From NCBI RefSeq assembly GCF_024752025.1, contig NZ_JANTPU010000002.1, positions 248,001 to 312,000 on the forward strand: 64,000 nt of DNA, given 5' to 3'. Every line of letters begins with the position of its first letter. Position 1 is the stretch's first letter. Source of the DNA: Pseudidiomarina sp. CB1. GTDB taxonomy: Bacteria > Pseudomonadota > Gammaproteobacteria > Enterobacterales > Alteromonadaceae. Under the pieces are notes generated by a model. It saw nothing but the letters and a program-made list of their open reading frames with translations, was not told the DNA's origin and searched no databases. Below are positions 19,453 through 27,494 of the stretch, in pieces. The translations under genes were made by a program, and so were the position numbers.

Positions 19453-20370
19453 TTAACGCGCTGCGCCACGCTCAGCGAGCATGGTGTGAACTAAACCTTC
19501 ACGTAAAGCGCCTTGGGCCAAGTCAACTTGCTTAATGTTAAGTGTTTTGACCAAGGCAACCAAAATAGCAAGGCCGCCGCAGAATACCGCAATACGATCT
19601 TCCCGAATACCCAACTCAAGCAAGCGCTGACTATCACCAAGGTCAATGGTCGCTTGCATGGTATCCATAATAAACGCTGCGTCCATGTTCTCAGAGCTTA
19701 AGTGGCGCAGTCGGTCTTGCAGCGCGCGGAATGTACCCGACGCACCACATACTGTATCCCAGCCATGAGCTTGATAGGTCTTGGCGAGCGGTGCAATAAG
19801 TTCTTCAGCCGCGGCAATTGCGCGAGCAAAACTTTGTGTATCAATCGCGTTGGCGAAAAAACGATTCTGCCAAACCACACACCCCATATCGAGGCTTTTT
19901 AACACGTGCGGCTCAGTGCCGATGCCGGCAATGACCTCTGTACTTGCGCCGCCGATATCAAGCACCAACATCGGCTGTTGCACTTGCGCAAGCTCCGCAG
20001 TGGCGCCGCGGTAGATAAGACCTGCCTCGGTGGTTCCTGAAATGACATCAATCGGAAAGCCTAGCGCTTGTTCAAACAGCTTGAGCAACTGTTTGCGGTT
20101 TTTTGCTAAACGCAATGTCGCTGTTGCGACGCATCGCACCTGTAGCGGTTGGTAACGTTCAATAAGCTCGGCGAAGCCTTGTAAACAAGCAACGCCGCGT
20201 TCGAGTGCGGCGTTGTCAACGGTGAGATCGTTTTGTAAGCCATCAGCCAGGCGAACCTTTTGGCGTTGGCGAGTGAGAATGCGATAGCCACGCGAAGTCG
20301 CCTTGGCAATCAACATGTGAAAGCTGTTTGAGCCCAAGTCGATTGCCGCAAGGCGCGTGTTAACCTGCAT
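19453..20370 (-). CDS. gppA: Short Ppx/GppA-family phosphatase
   Basis: Sugar-kinase/HSP70-fold phosphatase acting on polyphosphate or pppGpp. The first phosphate-binding motif AAIDLGSNSFHMLIA, the catalytic-glutamate block GTTEAGLIYRG and the second motif LDIGGASTEVI are intact. At 305 residues it consists of the two-lobed core only and lacks the C-terminal HD-like domain of E. coli GppA/Ppx (about 500 residues). I name it gppA because of the rhlB-trxA-rho neighbourhood, the same as in E. coli; substrate preference is not certain. It overlaps rhlB by one base. Confidence 0.85.
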   Translation of the reverse strand: MQVNTRLAAIDLGSNSFHMLIAKATSRGYRILTRQRQKVRLADGLQNDLTVDNAALERGVACLQGFAELIERYQPLQVRCVATATLRLAKNRKQLLKLFEQALGFPIDVISGTTEAGLIYRGATAELAQVQQPMLVLDIGGASTEVIAGIGTEPHVLKSLDMGCVVWQNRFFANAIDTQSFARAIAAAEELIAPLAKTYQAHGWDTVCGASGTFRALQDRLRHLSSENMDAAFIMDTMQATIDLGDSQRLLELGIREDRIAVFCGGLAILVALVKTLNIKQVDLAQGALREGLVHTMLAERGAAR

Positions 20371-21662
20371 TAGCTGCTACTGCGCTTACCTGAGGGCTTG
20401 CCCCCGCGATTGTTGCCACCCCGACGTTGCTGGCTGCCACCTCGGCGACCGCCCCGCGCACGACGTCGACCCGAAGGACGAGGGCTGCGAATATCGGTAA
20501 GTAAGGCATCAGGATCATACTTCGTGACCGGAATGGTGTGACCGATGTAATCTTCGATCGCAGGCAAATTGTACACGTACTCTTCGCAGGCAAGATTAAT
20601 CGCCTTACCACTTGCCCCAGCACGCCCAGTACGACCAATACGATGCACGTAGTCTTCAAAGTCGTCGGGCAAGTCATAATTATAAACATGACTGACTTCG
20701 GGGATGTGTAAGCCGCGAGCTGCGACGTCGGTTGCCACAAGAAAATCGAGGGAACCGTCGGTGAATTGCTCAAGGATTTTTAGGCGCTTGCGTTGCGGTA
20801 CGTCACCTGTCAGTAAACCAACGCGGTGACCATCGGCCGCAAGCCATTGATAAAGCTTTTCACAAACGTGTTTGGTGTTGGCAAAAATAATCGCTTTATC
20901 TGGCCAATCTTCTTCGATCAATGTGAGCAGAAGCTTAATTTTATCTTGCTTTGATGGATAAAAAAGTTCTTCCGAGATGCGGATACCTGTTTTTTGCGTC
21001 GGTTCCACTTCAACTTTCGTTGGCGAATTCATGTGATCATAAGCAAGTTCTTGCACGCGCTGTGACAGCGTCGCTGAGAACAACATGCTTTGGCGTTCTT
21101 TCGCACCCGGCATTTTGTTGAACATGTAACGAATGTCTTTGATAAACCCCAAGTCGAACATACGGTCGGCTTCATCAAGCACCACTACCTCAATTTTGTC
21201 GAGCTGGTAGATGCCTTGTTTGCAATAGTCAATCAAACGGCCCGTGGTGCCGATTAAAATATCGACCCCTTCTTCGAGCTTCTGCCGTTGACTTTCGTAA
21301 CCTTCGCCCCCATAAATGATGCCAAGGCGCATGTCGCAGTGATCCGCTAACAGTTCTGCATCGTTTGCAATCTGAATGGCGAGTTCACGCGTAGGAGCCA
21401 TAATAATAGCGCGCGGATAACGTTTTTCGCCCTCTCGCGGCTTATTTAGCAAAGTGGTAAAGGTCGCCACAAGGAATGCTAGGGTTTTACCTGTCCCAGT
21501 TTGTGCTTGACCAGCGACATCCTGGCCTTTCAAGGCGACAGGTAAGCTCAAAGCTTGAATAGGCGTGCAATATTCAAAGCCCGCCTTGTTTAAAGCAGTT
21601 AATACCTGCGGATGCAGGTCGAGATCGGCAAAGCGTGTCTCTGTAAGGTGTGTTTTACTCAT
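20370..21662 (-). CDS. rhlB: DEAD-box RNA helicase RhlB
   Basis: ATP-dependent RNA helicase, in enterics part of the RNA degradosome. Q-motif region, Walker A AQTGTGKT (53-60), DEAD box (163-166), SAT as FSATLS, and [10 protein letters not shown] are all present. The C-terminal tail (about 395-430) is Arg/Gly-rich with RGG-type repeats, as in RhlB. 430 residues. Divergent from trxA across 88 bp, the arrangement found in E. coli. Confidence 0.95.
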   Translation of the reverse strand: MSKTHLTETRFADLDLHPQVLTALNKAGFEYCTPIQALSLPVALKGQDVAGQAQTGTGKTLAFLVATFTTLLNKPREGEKRYPRAIIMAPTRELAIQIANDAELLADHCDMRLGIIYGGEGYESQRQKLEEGVDILIGTTGRLIDYCKQGIYQLDKIEVVVLDEADRMFDLGFIKDIRYMFNKMPGAKERQSMLFSATLSQRVQELAYDHMNSPTKVEVEPTQKTGIRISEELFYPSKQDKIKLLLTLIEEDWPDKAIIFANTKHVCEKLYQWLAADGHRVGLLTGDVPQRKRLKILEQFTDGSLDFLVATDVAARGLHIPEVSHVYNYDLPDDFEDYVHRIGRTGRAGASGKAINLACEEYVYNLPAIEDYIGHTIPVTKYDPDALLTDIRSPRPSGRRRARGGRRGGSQQRRGGNNRGGKPSGKRSSS

Positions 21663-21750
21663 AGCCTAAGCATACCAGTTTGCGCTAACATTCAAAAACA
21701 GAAATAATAGGGTTTTATTATTTCACGCGAATTCAGCAGCGGAGATTACC

Positions 21751-22077
21751 ATGAGTGATAAAATTGTTCAGCTAAGTGATGATACTTTTGAGGCCGACGT
21801 CCTCAATTCAGATAAGCCAGTACTGGTCGACTTTTGGGCCGAATGGTGTGGCCCGTGCAAAATGATTGCACCGATTCTAGACGACATTGCAAACGAGTAC
21901 GGCGATCGCATCACTATCGGTAAACTGAACGTTGATCATAATAGTCAGACACCACCGAAGTATGGTATCCGCGGTATTCCAACGTTGTTGTTATTTAAGA
22001 ACGGCGAAGTAGCGGGCACTAAAGTGGGTGCGTTGTCGAAAGCTCAATTGGCTGAGTTTATTGACTCAAACCTATAA
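21751..22077 (+). CDS. trxA: Thioredoxin 1
   Basis: Cytoplasmic dithiol-disulfide oxidoreductase, 108 residues. The redox centre WCGPC lies in [14 protein letters not shown], the buried aspartate is in VLVDFWA, and the cis-proline loop reads RGIPTLLLF. Start has GGAG about 8 bases upstream. Located between the divergent rhlB and rho, the classic arrangement. Confidence 0.98.
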   Translation: MSDKIVQLSDDTFEADVLNSDKPVLVDFWAEWCGPCKMIAPILDDIANEYGDRITIGKLNVDHNSQTPPKYGIRGIPTLLLFKNGEVAGTKVGALSKAQLAEFIDSNL

Positions 22078-22099
22078 GATTGAGTTGCGAAAAATGTTG

Positions 22100-22117
22100 C
22101 CAAACCGCAAGGTTTGG
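22100..22117 (+). terminator. Hairpin after trxA, no clear T-run
   Basis: A perfect 7-bp stem CCAAACC/GGTTTGG closed by a GCAA tetraloop starts 22 bases after the trxA stop. It is followed by GTGACGTTTTCG, only a weak T-run, so it may be an inefficient terminator, a 3'-end stabiliser or part of the rho leader. Confidence 0.45.
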
Positions 22118-22300
22118 TGACGTTTTCGTGAACTTTAGCCTAAATAAGCAGCAAAAAACTGGACGAATCGCTATTTAGGTGTTACTTTTCACCCATATTT
22201 CTTCAGGTTGCCAGCCTTCCGGCAGCCAGATAGCAACCCCGAAAGCTATAAACTAAACGAACCCTTTGTTTTCTTTGGACACTAAAGTCATACCCTTCTT
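22118..22300 (+). promoter_or_regulatory. rho 5' leader region
   Basis: 183 bases between trxA hairpin and the rho start. It contains a second possible stem, GGTTGC (22206-22211) with GCAACC (22233-22238), enclosing a smaller GCC/GGC hairpin, and a C-rich, G-poor stretch just before rho. In E. coli rho is autoregulated through its leader; the C-rich content here would suit Rho binding, but that is inference. No convincing sigma70 boxes found. Confidence 0.35.
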
Positions 22301-23566
22301 ATGAATCTTACAGAATTAAAAAATAAACCAGTAAACGAGCTGGTACAGCTCGCAGAATCCATGGGCCTAGAGGCCATGGCACGTACCCGCAAACAAGACA
22401 TCATTTTTGCCATTTTGAAAGCTCACGCGAAAAGCGGTGAAGACATTTATGGCGACGGGGTGTTAGAAATCTTGCAAGACGGTTTTGGCTTCTTGCGTTC
22501 CGCGGACTCTTCTTACCTTGCCGGGCCTGACGACATTTACGTGTCGCCAAGCCAGATTCGTCGGTTCAACTTGCGCACGGGTGATACCGTCGCCGGCAAA
22601 ATCCGACCGCCGAAAGAAGGCGAACGTTATTTTGCCCTCCTTAAGATTCGCGAAGTCAACTTCGACAAGCCAGAAAACTCCCGCAACAAAATCCTCTTTG
22701 AAAACCTTACCCCACTGCATGCCGACGAACGTCTGCGCATGGAGCGTGGTAATGGCTCAACAGAAGATATCACTGCGCGCGTACTCGACTTAGCCTCACC
22801 GATTGGTAAAGGTCAGCGTGGCTTGATCGTAGCGCCACCGAAAGCGGGTAAAACCTTGTTGCTGCAGAACATCGCCCAGTCGATTGCGGCGAACCACCCT
22901 GACTGTGTGTTGATGGTGTTGTTGATTGATGAGCGTCCGGAAGAAGTTACCGAGATGCATCGCCTAGTGAAAGGCGAAGTGGTTGCGTCGACCTTCGACG
23001 AGCCAGCAAACCGTCACGTGCAAGTTGCTGAAATGGTCATCGAAAAAGCGAAACGCTTGGTTGAGCACAAGAAAGACGTGGTGATTCTACTCGACTCGAT
23101 TACCCGTTTGGCTCGCGCTTACAACACGGTTATCCCAAGCTCAGGTAAAGTCCTGACCGGTGGTGTCGACGCCAACGCCTTGCACAAACCGAAGCGTTTC
23201 TTCGGTGCGGCGCGTAACGTCGAGGAAGGTGGCAGCTTAACGATTATCGCAACGGCGCTTATCGATACCGGCTCGAAAATGGATGAAGTCATCTACGAAG
23301 AGTTTAAAGGTACCGGTAACATGGAATTGCACCTGAACCGCAAGATTGCAGAGAAGCGCGTCTTCCCAGCGATCGACTTCAACCGTTCAGGCACCCGTCG
23401 TGAAGAGCTTCTTACCTCACCGGAAGAACTCCAGAAAATGTGGATCCTACGCAAAATCGTTCACCCAATGGGCGAAACCGAAGCGATGGAATTCCTCATC
23501 GACAAACTTCAAATGACCAAAACCAACGACGAATTCTTCGAGGCCATGAAGCGCCAGAAATCGTAA
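22301..23566 (+). CDS. rho: Transcription termination factor Rho
   Basis: Hexameric RNA helicase that ends transcription. N-terminal helix bundle, cold-shock-like RNA-binding part with [15 protein letters not shown], Walker A PPKAGKT at about 181-187, Walker [17 protein letters not shown], and the R-loop/Q-loop region [21 protein letters not shown] are all typical. 421 residues, near identical in length to E. coli Rho (419). No extra inserted domain. The structured repeat at 23580-23731 follows its stop directly. Confidence 0.98.
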   Translation: MNLTELKNKPVNELVQLAESMGLEAMARTRKQDIIFAILKAHAKSGEDIYGDGVLEILQDGFGFLRSADSSYLAGPDDIYVSPSQIRRFNLRTGDTVAGKIRPPKEGERYFALLKIREVNFDKPENSRNKILFENLTPLHADERLRMERGNGSTEDITARVLDLASPIGKGQRGLIVAPPKAGKTLLLQNIAQSIAANHPDCVLMVLLIDERPEEVTEMHRLVKGEVVASTFDEPANRHVQVAEMVIEKAKRLVEHKKDVVILLDSITRLARAYNTVIPSSGKVLTGGVDANALHKPKRFFGAARNVEEGGSLTIIATALIDTGSKMDEVIYEEFKGTGNMELHLNRKIAEKRVFPAIDFNRSGTRREELLTSPEELQKMWILRKIVHPMGETEAMEFLIDKLQMTKTNDEFFEAMKRQKS

Positions 23567-23579
23567 CGGTTGGCTTGCA

Positions 23580-23731
23580 CGGCCGCCCTTGGCTTCGGCG
23601 CTTCCACGCGCTCGATTGCTGAGGGACGCCGTGAACCCATCCCTGGGGGCTTGTGTGCCGCATCCCTGCGGCACGCACCCTCAGCCAATCGAGCGCGTGA
23701 AATCACCTTCGCCTGCGGGCGGCCATCCAAT
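23580..23731 (+). repeat. Y-shaped palindromic element, copy A (after rho)
   Basis: Starts 14 bases past the rho stop. A 48-base core (23631-23678) holds two hairpins with identical TCCC loops: CCCA/TGGG (23636-23647) and GTGCCGCA/TGCGGCAC (23655-23674). The flanks pair with each other as a long outer stem: CACGCGCTCGATTG, CTGAGGG on the left with CCCTCAG, CCAATCGAGCGCGTG on the right, and weaker pairing reaching GGCCGCCC on both sides. The fold is an outer stem with two inner arms. An exact copy of the core occurs inverted at 23894-23941. Probably a 3'-end or terminator-like element. Confidence 0.85.
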
Positions 23732-23868
23732 CCAACACTAACGATTTCTACACCCCTGCTACTCGGGTTGCGACCTCACACTCGGCATTCATCAATAACC
23801 CATCTTTTATAGGTTTAGATGTTCCACAATGTTTAGGTTTTAATGCTTATTCGTGCGAAGGGTGCAGA

Positions 23869-23970
23869 TGAGTTCGGGGATCCATTTCCTGAGGTGCGTG
23901 CCGCAGGGATGCGGCACACAAGCCCCCAGGGATGGGTTCACAGCGTCCTCAGGAAATGGATCCCCGAATT
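23869..23970 (-). repeat. Y-shaped palindromic element, copy B (after EEP gene)
   Basis: The 48-base core of copy A recurs exactly on the minus strand at 23894-23941, with the same two TCCC-loop hairpins. Its outer stem is quite different in sequence (GGGGATCCATTTCCTGAGG on the left, its complement CCTCAGGAAATGGATCCCC on the right) but perfectly paired. It ends about 18 bases past the stop of the minus-strand EEP gene, so each convergent gene transcribes the element in the same orientation. The 140 bp between the copies shows no gene or other clear signal. Confidence 0.85.
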
Positions 23971-23987
23971 CGCCAAAAGCCCGAAGC

Positions 23988-24992
23988 TTAGTCTTGGCGT
24001 TTGAGGGCGAGCTCGATCAGTAGTGGGAAGTGGTCGGAGCCGAATTTGGGAAGGCGGCGCATTTTGACCAGCATGAAGTGTTCGCTATGGAACAGGTGAT
24101 CGAGGGGCCAGCGTAAGAACGGCAGTTGCGCGTGGAACGTGTTGAAAAAGCCGCGGCCCATGCGTGGGTCGAGGAGCCTACTGACGCGCAGGAATTCGCG
24201 CGTGGTTGGTGACCAGGCGACGTCGTTGAGATCGCCGGTGACAATGACCGGGCCGCTGTCGTTAGCGGCGCGTTTGGCAACTTGCAAAAGTTCGCGATCG
24301 CGAGGCTTCGACTTTTCATTTTCGGTTGGGCTCGGTGGTGCTGGGTGCACACAGCGCAGTTTCACGACCCGCCCATCAGGCATCTGAATATCAGCATGAA
24401 TCGATGGTACGTTGTCTTCGATAATGTTCTCAATTTGCACATTCTCGAGTGGCCAGACCGAGTAAAGCATCATGCCGTAAAGGTTATTCTGTGGTACGCG
24501 TACGACGTGCGGTAAGTCATCCTCAATGTCTGTGAGTTGCTTTTCCCACCAGTCGTCGGTTTCGACCGCGACGATGATGTCAGGGCGCTCGCGGTTGATC
24601 ATGCGAACCAGCTCGACCGCATTGCGGTTATGTTCGAGTACATTGACCGTCAAAATACGCAAGTGCTCTTCGACCGACTTTTCGTCGTGCTTGCGGTGGT
24701 AGCGCGGTACTGTTCGCGCAGCTAGCGGCGTGTATGGAAAAATCCACCAGAGCTGCCAAGCACAGCAGACGACCTGAATACTAACAAGAAACCATGTTGT
24801 ACTGCTGGCTATTGGTAACCAAATAGCGCTCGCCACGAGCAGCGTGAGCGCAACTGCCGTGAGTTGTAGCCGCGGAAAGTCCCAGAGTCGAATCAACCAG
24901 TGCGTACGCTGCGATAAAGGTAGCAGACTGGCCACAGTTAACAGCAAAGTGAAGAGTCCAATCGCAATGACGGCAGGGTTAAATTCGAGCAT
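23988..24992 (-). CDS. Membrane-anchored endonuclease/exonuclease/phosphatase family protein
   Basis: 334 residues. Three hydrophobic helices at the N-terminus (about 5-25, 40-62 and 66-88) are followed by an EEP-fold domain with the active-site blocks ILTVNVLEHNR, AVETDDWWE, VTGDLNDVAWSPTTR and the terminal FGSDHFPLLIEL. It resembles E. coli YafD in fold and size. The catalytic domain could face either side of the membrane; an Arg/His-rich segment (RYHRKHDEKS) just after the last helix favours the cytoplasm. Substrate (nucleic acid, phospholipid or phosphoinositide-like) cannot be inferred. Confidence 0.85.
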   Translation of the reverse strand: MLEFNPAVIAIGLFTLLLTVASLLPLSQRTHWLIRLWDFPRLQLTAVALTLLVASAIWLPIASSTTWFLVSIQVVCCAWQLWWIFPYTPLAARTVPRYHRKHDEKSVEEHLRILTVNVLEHNRNAVELVRMINRERPDIIVAVETDDWWEKQLTDIEDDLPHVVRVPQNNLYGMMLYSVWPLENVQIENIIEDNVPSIHADIQMPDGRVVKLRCVHPAPPSPTENEKSKPRDRELLQVAKRAANDSGPVIVTGDLNDVAWSPTTREFLRVSRLLDPRMGRGFFNTFHAQLPFLRWPLDHLFHSEHFMLVKMRRLPKFGSDHFPLLIELALKRQD

Positions 24993-25111
24993 AAAGGGGT
25001 GATCGTCCGTGGCTGATAATGCGTTTAAGCCTAGCGCACTTTCGAGGCGCTGAAAACAGCTAGAAAAACCAGTATACTAGCGGCAATTGAGTCGCGAAAA
25101 GGGCGGACGCA

Positions 25112-26599
25112 GTGAAGTATCAAGATTTGCGTGATTTTATCGCGTTGCTAGAGCAGCGCGGCGAGCTAAAACGAATTCAAATGGAGGTGGATCCGTATTT
25201 GGAGATCACCGAAATTTCCGATCGTACGTTGAAAGCGGGTGGCCCAGCGCTGTTATTTGAAAATGTGAAAGGTCACTCGGTGCCGGTACTGGCGAATTTG
25301 TTTGGGACGCCTGAACGGGTGGCACTAGGCATGGGCCAAGAGTCGGTTGCAGCGTTACGCGATGTGGGTAAGTTACTCGCGTTTTTGAAAGAGCCGGAGC
25401 CGCCGAAAGGCTTTCGCGACGCACTAAATCTGTTACCGATGTACAAGAAAGTTTTGAGCATGTCGCCGAAGCAACTTAAGAAAGCGCCTTGCCAAGAGGT
25501 GGTGCTGAGTGGCGATGAGGTTGATTTAACTAAGCTGCCCATTCAGCATTGTTGGCCGGGTGATGTGGCGCCGTTGATCACTTGGGGGCTGACGGTAACC
25601 AAAGGGCCGCATAAAGAGCGCCAGAATCTTGGTATTTATCGCCAGCAGTTGCTTGGAAAAAATAAAGTCATTATGCGCTGGTTGTCGCATCGTGGCGGCG
25701 CCTTGGATTTTCAAGAATGGCAAAAGCAGCATCCAGGTGAACGCTTTCCAGTCGCCGTGGCACTAGGTGCTGATCCGGCAACGATTCTTGGTGCTGTGAC
25801 ACCAGTGCCAGACACTCTTTCGGAATATGCTTTTGCCGGTTTGTTACGCGATGGAAAAACCGAAGTCGCCAAGTGTGTAAGTAACGACTTACAGGTGCCC
25901 GCGCACGCTGAAATCATTCTGGAAGGCTATATTGAACCGGGCGAAATGGCTCCCGAAGGGCCTTATGGCGATCACACCGGTTACTACAATGAAGTGGATG
26001 ACTTCCCAGTCTTTACGGTGACCCATGTTACGCAGCGCCGTGAGCCTATTTATCACTCGACCTACACGGGGCGGCCACCGGATGAACCGGCGGTGTTGGG
26101 TGTCGCCTTGAACGAAGTGTTTGTGCCGCTGTTACAAAAGCAGTTTCCTGAAATTGTGGATTTCTATCTGCCACCAGAGGGCTGTTCTTATCGGGTGGCG
26201 GTGGTGACCATGAAAAAGCAATACGCCGGTCATGCCAAGCGCGTGATGATGGGCGTGTGGTCGTTCTTGCGCCAATTTATGTACACCAAATTCGTGATTG
26301 TCTGTGATGATGACGTGAACGCGCGTGATTGGAAAGATGTGATTTGGGCGATGACGACGCGCATGGATCCCGCACGTGACACCGTGTTGATTGAGAATAC
26401 ACCGATTGATTACCTTGATTTTGCGTCACCCGTATCGGGGCTGGGTTCGAAAATGGGCATGGACGCGACCAATAAGTGGCCGGGCGAGACCGATCGTGAG
26501 TGGGGTGTACCCATCGTCATGGACGAGGCGGTAAAACAGCGCGTCGACGACATGTGGGATGACCTTGGAATTTTGCAACAGGATAAGTCAGTTAAATGA
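25112..26599 (+). CDS. ubiD: 4-hydroxy-3-polyprenylbenzoate decarboxylase UbiD
   Basis: Prenylated-FMN-dependent decarboxylase in ubiquinone synthesis. 495 residues, beginning with [19 protein letters not shown] and containing the prFMN/metal region around [19 protein letters not shown] and the glutamate block [12 protein letters not shown]. It uses a GTG start (AGTGAAGTAT), with a GGGCGGA-like site upstream; no ATG fits the family N-terminus. Overlaps fre by 4 bases. The prenyltransferase ubiX, which makes its cofactor, is not in the window. Confidence 0.96.
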   Translation: MKYQDLRDFIALLEQRGELKRIQMEVDPYLEITEISDRTLKAGGPALLFENVKGHSVPVLANLFGTPERVALGMGQESVAALRDVGKLLAFLKEPEPPKGFRDALNLLPMYKKVLSMSPKQLKKAPCQEVVLSGDEVDLTKLPIQHCWPGDVAPLITWGLTVTKGPHKERQNLGIYRQQLLGKNKVIMRWLSHRGGALDFQEWQKQHPGERFPVAVALGADPATILGAVTPVPDTLSEYAFAGLLRDGKTEVAKCVSNDLQVPAHAEIILEGYIEPGEMAPEGPYGDHTGYYNEVDDFPVFTVTHVTQRREPIYHSTYTGRPPDEPAVLGVALNEVFVPLLQKQFPEIVDFYLPPEGCSYRVAVVTMKKQYAGHAKRVMMGVWSFLRQFMYTKFVIVCDDDVNARDWKDVIWAMTTRMDPARDTVLIENTPIDYLDFASPVSGLGSKMGMDATNKWPGETDREWGVPIVMDEAVKQRVDDMWDDLGILQQDKSVK

Positions 26600-27294
26600 A
26601 ACAGTTTTCTTGTAAGGTTACAGCGCTAGAAACCCTTTCACCAAACGTCTACCGCGTGCTTTTGGAACTTCCCGAAGCCATTGATTTTGTGGCCGGGCAG
26701 TACTTACAAGTGGTGATGGGCGAACGCGATAAGCGACCTTTTTCGATTGCCTCATGCCCGTCGAAAACCCGTGAGCTTGAGTTGCACATTGGTGCCACGC
26801 CGGACAACCCTTATGCCATGGAGGTTATCGAGGCCATTCGTGTCGATGGCGAGTTAACAGTGGAAGCACCTTTAGGTGACGCGGGGTATCGCGAAGCAAG
26901 TGAGCGCCCACTGATTCTGATCGCTGGCGGTACGGGTTTTTCTTATACTTGGTCGATCTTACAGGCACATTTACGTAGCGGGGCAAAGCGCCCGATCACG
27001 CTGTATTGGGGGGGGCGTAAGGCGGCTGACTTGTACTACGACGACAGGCTGAAACAGTTGAGCACTGAACATGAAAACTTTCATTACCGGCCCGTTGTAG
27101 AAGAAGCGGGAGCTGATTGGCACGGCGCTATTGGCTTAGTTCCCCATGCCGTATTGGCAGAACAATCTGACTTAAATGAAGCTGACGTTTATGTGGCGGG
27201 GCGTTTTGAAATGGTGCGCGTGATTCGTGATGATTTTCACGCACGCGGTTTGCCATTAGAGCAACTTTATGGCGACGCACTAGCCTTCATTTAA
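26596..27294 (+). CDS. fre: NAD(P)H-flavin reductase
   Basis: Reduces free flavins with NAD(P)H; 232 residues. The flavin-binding [11 protein letters not shown] motif and the nucleotide loop [14 protein letters not shown] match E. coli Fre (FRE/LuxG type), and there is no iron-sulfur domain. ATGA overlap with ubiD; ubiD-fre is a common pair and reduced FMN supply for the prFMN cofactor is a plausible link. A 7-bp GC-rich hairpin (27297-27318) directly follows the stop. Confidence 0.93.
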   Translation: MKQFSCKVTALETLSPNVYRVLLELPEAIDFVAGQYLQVVMGERDKRPFSIASCPSKTRELELHIGATPDNPYAMEVIEAIRVDGELTVEAPLGDAGYREASERPLILIAGGTGFSYTWSILQAHLRSGAKRPITLYWGGRKAADLYYDDRLKQLSTEHENFHYRPVVEEAGADWHGAIGLVPHAVLAEQSDLNEADVYVAGRFEMVRVIRDDFHARGLPLEQLYGDALAFI

Positions 27295-27296
27295 CC

Positions 27297-27318
27297 GCGC
27301 TGCTATACTTCGCAGCGC
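27297..27318 (+). terminator. GC-rich hairpin after fre
   Basis: GCGCTGC (27297-27303) pairs perfectly with GCAGCGC (27312-27318), and is followed by AATTTACC without a real T-run. The loop carries TATACTTC, so a -10 box for the downstream thiamine operon (TATACT) could lie here instead. Either reading is tentative. Confidence 0.4.
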
Positions 27319-27322
27319 AATT

Positions 27323-27422
27323 TACCAAGGGGTGCCCCTGTAGCGATTCGTCGTGCAGTGGCTGAGATGCAACATGCGAACCCTTTGCACCTGATCCGGT
27401 TAATACTGGCGTAGGGATGGTA
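27323..27422 (+). promoter_or_regulatory. Thiamine pyrophosphate (TPP) riboswitch
   Basis: THI-box aptamer. Stem P1 is formed by TACCA (27323-27327) and TGGTA (27418-27422). The conserved pieces appear in order: GGGGTGCC, the TGGCTGAGAT core, ACCCTTTGCACCTGATC, then CGGTTAATACTGGCGTAGGGA. It sits 72 bases ahead of the TonB receptor start, so TPP should repress the operon. I see no clear intrinsic terminator after the aptamer; translational control through the GAGGAAA site is more likely. Confidence 0.96.
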
Positions 27423-27494
27423 GCTAACAACCTTAGTCCATTTGAATCCTGCCCGACCGGATTATTTCTGAACCAGACGTTGAGGAAATGATCC

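Noticed and set aside
23440-23812. Short open frames over the end of rho and the palindromic element
   Set aside because: They exist only because palindromic GC-rich DNA lacks stops; no start signals and composition unlike the neighbours.
23580-23970. CRISPR or insertion-sequence reading of the repeats after rho
   Set aside because: Only two inverted copies, no regular spacers, no transposase and no target duplication visible.
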